From assembly GCF_041200175.1 (NCBI RefSeq), contig NZ_CP165727.1, forward strand, positions 124,001 to 188,000: a DNA stretch of 64,000 nucleotides. Reading direction: 5' to 3'. The notes under the pieces are model-generated. The model was not told the DNA's origin, made no database searches, and saw only the letters and a program-made list of their open reading frames with translations. Source of the stretch: Streptomyces sp. R33 (GTDB lineage: Bacteria > Actinomycetota > Actinomycetes > Streptomycetales > Streptomycetaceae). The first letter of the stretch is position 1; every line of letters begins with the position of its first letter. Made by a program: the position numbers and the translations under genes. Of this stretch, positions 63,112-64,000 are shown piece by piece.

Positions 63112-63169
63112 CTGGGGAATTACGTAACGCTCAAGGCCTCGATCGTGGGGAATTCTCTGAACGCTCACA
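63112..63169. repeat. Right end of the cassette, two terminal repeats
   Basis: On the minus strand GCGTTACGTAATTCCCCAG (63112-63130) is the inner repeat and GCGTTCAGAGAATTCCCCA (63146-63164 region) the outer one. Both share GCGTT-(6)-ATTCCCCA. Confidence 0.7.
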
Positions 63170-63335
63170 ACCCCCTCGGCGATCAGGAAGTCGGCCAGCT
63201 TGACCAGGCTCCAGGTCGAGAACGGCAGGCCGTGTTCGGCCGGCTTGGACTTCGCGGTCTTCTTGATCTCGCGGCGCTCGGGCAGCGTGAAGATTCGGGG
63301 CCGCCCGCCTTTGTACTTCGGCAGAGCGGCATCGA
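63170..63335 (-). pseudogene. IS630 transposase, piece upstream of the cassette
   Basis: The minus strand reads LPKYKGGRPRIFTLPERREI, KKTAKSKPAEHGLPFSTWSL, VKLADFLIAEG and is then cut by the cassette. This is the helix-turn-helix N-terminal part of an IS630 transposase without its start codon. Confidence 0.75.
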
Positions 63336-63348
63336 CTCACAGGGGAGA

Positions 63349-63609
63349 TTCGTTTCGGGTAAGCAAGACTGCCTCGGTGCATGGCGTGGCTTCTTCGAGT
63401 CGTTCCCGGACGACCGGAACGTCTTCGCCTAGCTCACCGCACGGGGCGACGTCGTCACGGCCGTCGGGCACTCGCTGTGCTCGGAACCAAGCCTCGCCGG
63501 GCCGGCCCTCTGGACCGCCACGATCCGAAACGGCAAGGTCGTCCAATGGCGCGTTTACCCGGACACTCCGGAGGTCCGGGAGCAGCTGGCGGTGCAGGAC
63601 AGCCCGTAG
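63349..63609 (+). pseudogene. NTF2-like (SnoaL-type) protein with in-frame TAG
   Basis: The plus strand reads GRFVSGKQDCLGAWRGFFES, FPDDRNVFA, stop (TAG, about 63431), then in frame LTARGDVVTAVGHSLCSEPS, LAGPALWTATIRNGKVVQWR, VYPDTPEVREQLAVQDSP, stop. FFESFPDYRN...T.ARGD.V...G.S..SE..L.GP..W.A.I..GKVVQWRVY is the SnoaL-like fold of small cyclase/dehydratase-type proteins. The N-terminus is missing and one nonsense codon is present. Confidence 0.65.
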
Positions 63610-63640
63610 CGCAACGAGCTCCCGCAGACCACGGCTGCCT

Positions 63641-63661
63641 GGGGGCTCCGCCCCAGCCCCC
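63641..63661. terminator. Hairpin terminator
   Basis: GGGGGCT (63641-63647) pairs with AGCCCCC (63655-63661) around CCGCCCC, 31 bases after the NTF2-like remnant. Confidence 0.5.
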
Positions 63662-63828
63662 GCGGTGCGCCTCCGCGTACTCGCACGCTGTGGTTCGCCC
63701 GGGTTCCCCCGATGAAGGAACGGCCGGTGCAAGCGAGCGGTTCCTGAACAGGCAGCCGCTGCCGGCGCCCAAAGGCCGACTGTTGGAGGAGCCGCGCCGG
63801 CCCGCCCGGCCGCCGGAAGCGTCGGCGG

Positions 63829-64000
63829 TCAGGCAGTCACAGCAGCCGCGGTCGACAGGAGTTCGGTGAGGGAGCCGGTGAAGTCCGGGAGCAGGAGGAG
63901 TGCCGTCGCCCAGGCCTCCGGGTCGGTGCCCAGCTCCTCCCGGGCCAGCCTCCGGGCCGCGCAGTACAGCGGACGCCACGAAGGACGCTCCACCTCGGAC
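63829..64000 (-). CDS. Hypothetical protein, runs off the window
   Basis: The minus-strand frame is open to the edge and ends at 63829: RPLYCAARRLAREELGTDPE, AWATALLLLPDFTGSLTELL, STAAAVTA, stop. It is helical and leucine-rich. Only the last 56 residues are in the window, so no family can be given. Confidence 0.5.
   Translation of the reverse strand, partial: SEVERPSWRPLYCAARRLAREELGTDPEAWATALLLLPDFTGSLTELLSTAAAVTA

Larger units (their letters stand above)
61705..63169. mobile_element. 1,465-bp cassette with IS21-like ends carrying a nuclease gene
   Basis: The left end begins TGTGGACGGTCACGTATTTC and the right end, read inward on the other strand, TGTGAGCGTTCAGAGAATTC; both then read CCCCA, matching at 14-16 of 24 positions. 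A second, inner TTCCCCAG repeat follows at each end (61736-61753 and 63112-63130). ACCCC is duplicated at 61700-61704 and 63170-63174. Deleting the cassette and one ACCCC restores the IS630 frame exactly (DFLIAEGVVDDISHEGL). No transposase gene is inside; the only gene is the secreted EEP-family protein. Multiple terminal repeats and a 4-8-bp duplication are known of IS21 elements; the assignment is by resemblance. Confidence 0.75.

Noticed and set aside
1..64000. tRNA, rRNA, riboswitch or replication origin
   Set aside because: I looked for acceptor-stem/TPsiC-like words, conserved rRNA segments and clustered DnaA-type boxes and saw none.

Overview
The window is high-GC actinobacterial DNA and almost certainly comes from a Streptomyces. 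The evidence is codon use, GTG/TTG starts with GGAGG-type leaders, and many Streptomyces-typical families (DUF5959, DUF4913, helicase-associated repeats, the small 'hydrophobic protein', replication-relaxation protein, zinc-ribbon recombinases). There are no rRNA, tRNA or core housekeeping genes. The density of insertion sequences and broken genes fits a chromosome arm or a large linear plasmid. All calls were made by reading the sequence; no database search was run.

Layout. 0-13 kb: small hypothetical and membrane proteins, a GNAT enzyme, an SRPBCC protein and an ankyrin protein, among remnants (replication-relaxation, IstB, HNH nuclease, DUF4913, XRE regulator, aminoglycoside phosphotransferase). 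13-16 kb: a complete ISL3-type element with 36-bp perfect inverted repeats, then a deleted IS110. 16-25 kb: mostly decaying genes, with a NUDIX hydrolase, a lipoprotein, two small proteins and a broken ATP-dependent DNA ligase. 25-27 kb: an alpha/beta hydrolase divergent from a TetR regulator with a palindromic operator. 27.4-30.8 kb: a streptogramin-resistance-like cluster: TetR regulator, divergent leader ORF, ABC-F protein and virginiamycin B lyase (vgb). 31-36 kb: a hydrolase, an AraC regulator with a sterol-desaturase-like protein, and streptothricin acetyltransferase (sta). 36-43 kb: recombinase territory, with a 5'-truncated recombinase behind an IS3 and an intact-looking operon of tyrosine integrase, small XRE protein and zinc-ribbon recombinase whose genes overlap by 1-4 bases; the integrase carries one frameshift. 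43.4 kb: an orphan protein with a ribosomal L12-like domain. 44-47 kb: an IS3 interrupted by an IS30. 47.6-50.1 kb: a large intact membrane-anchored STAND/NB-ARC-TPR protein. 51-57 kb: an LRV/HEAT-like repeat gene split by an IS630, then IS5 and IS110. 57-59 kb: transposase and anti-sigma-kinase remnants and a DUF4241 protein. 60-64 kb: an ISL3 remnant and an IS630 gene split by a 1,465-bp cassette. The cassette has IS21-like ends, carries only a secreted endonuclease/exonuclease/phosphatase-family gene, and is bounded by a 5-bp duplication whose removal restores the IS630 reading frame.

How it fits together. The intact cargo is mainly drug resistance (ABC-F, Vgb, streptothricin acetyltransferase, and a dead aminoglycoside phosphotransferase), secreted or membrane proteins, mobile-element recombinases and one candidate immune-type STAND ATPase. 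At least 15 transposase genes or remnants lie around them, and at least five remnants look broken by a single in-frame stop codon, so decay is recent and continuing.
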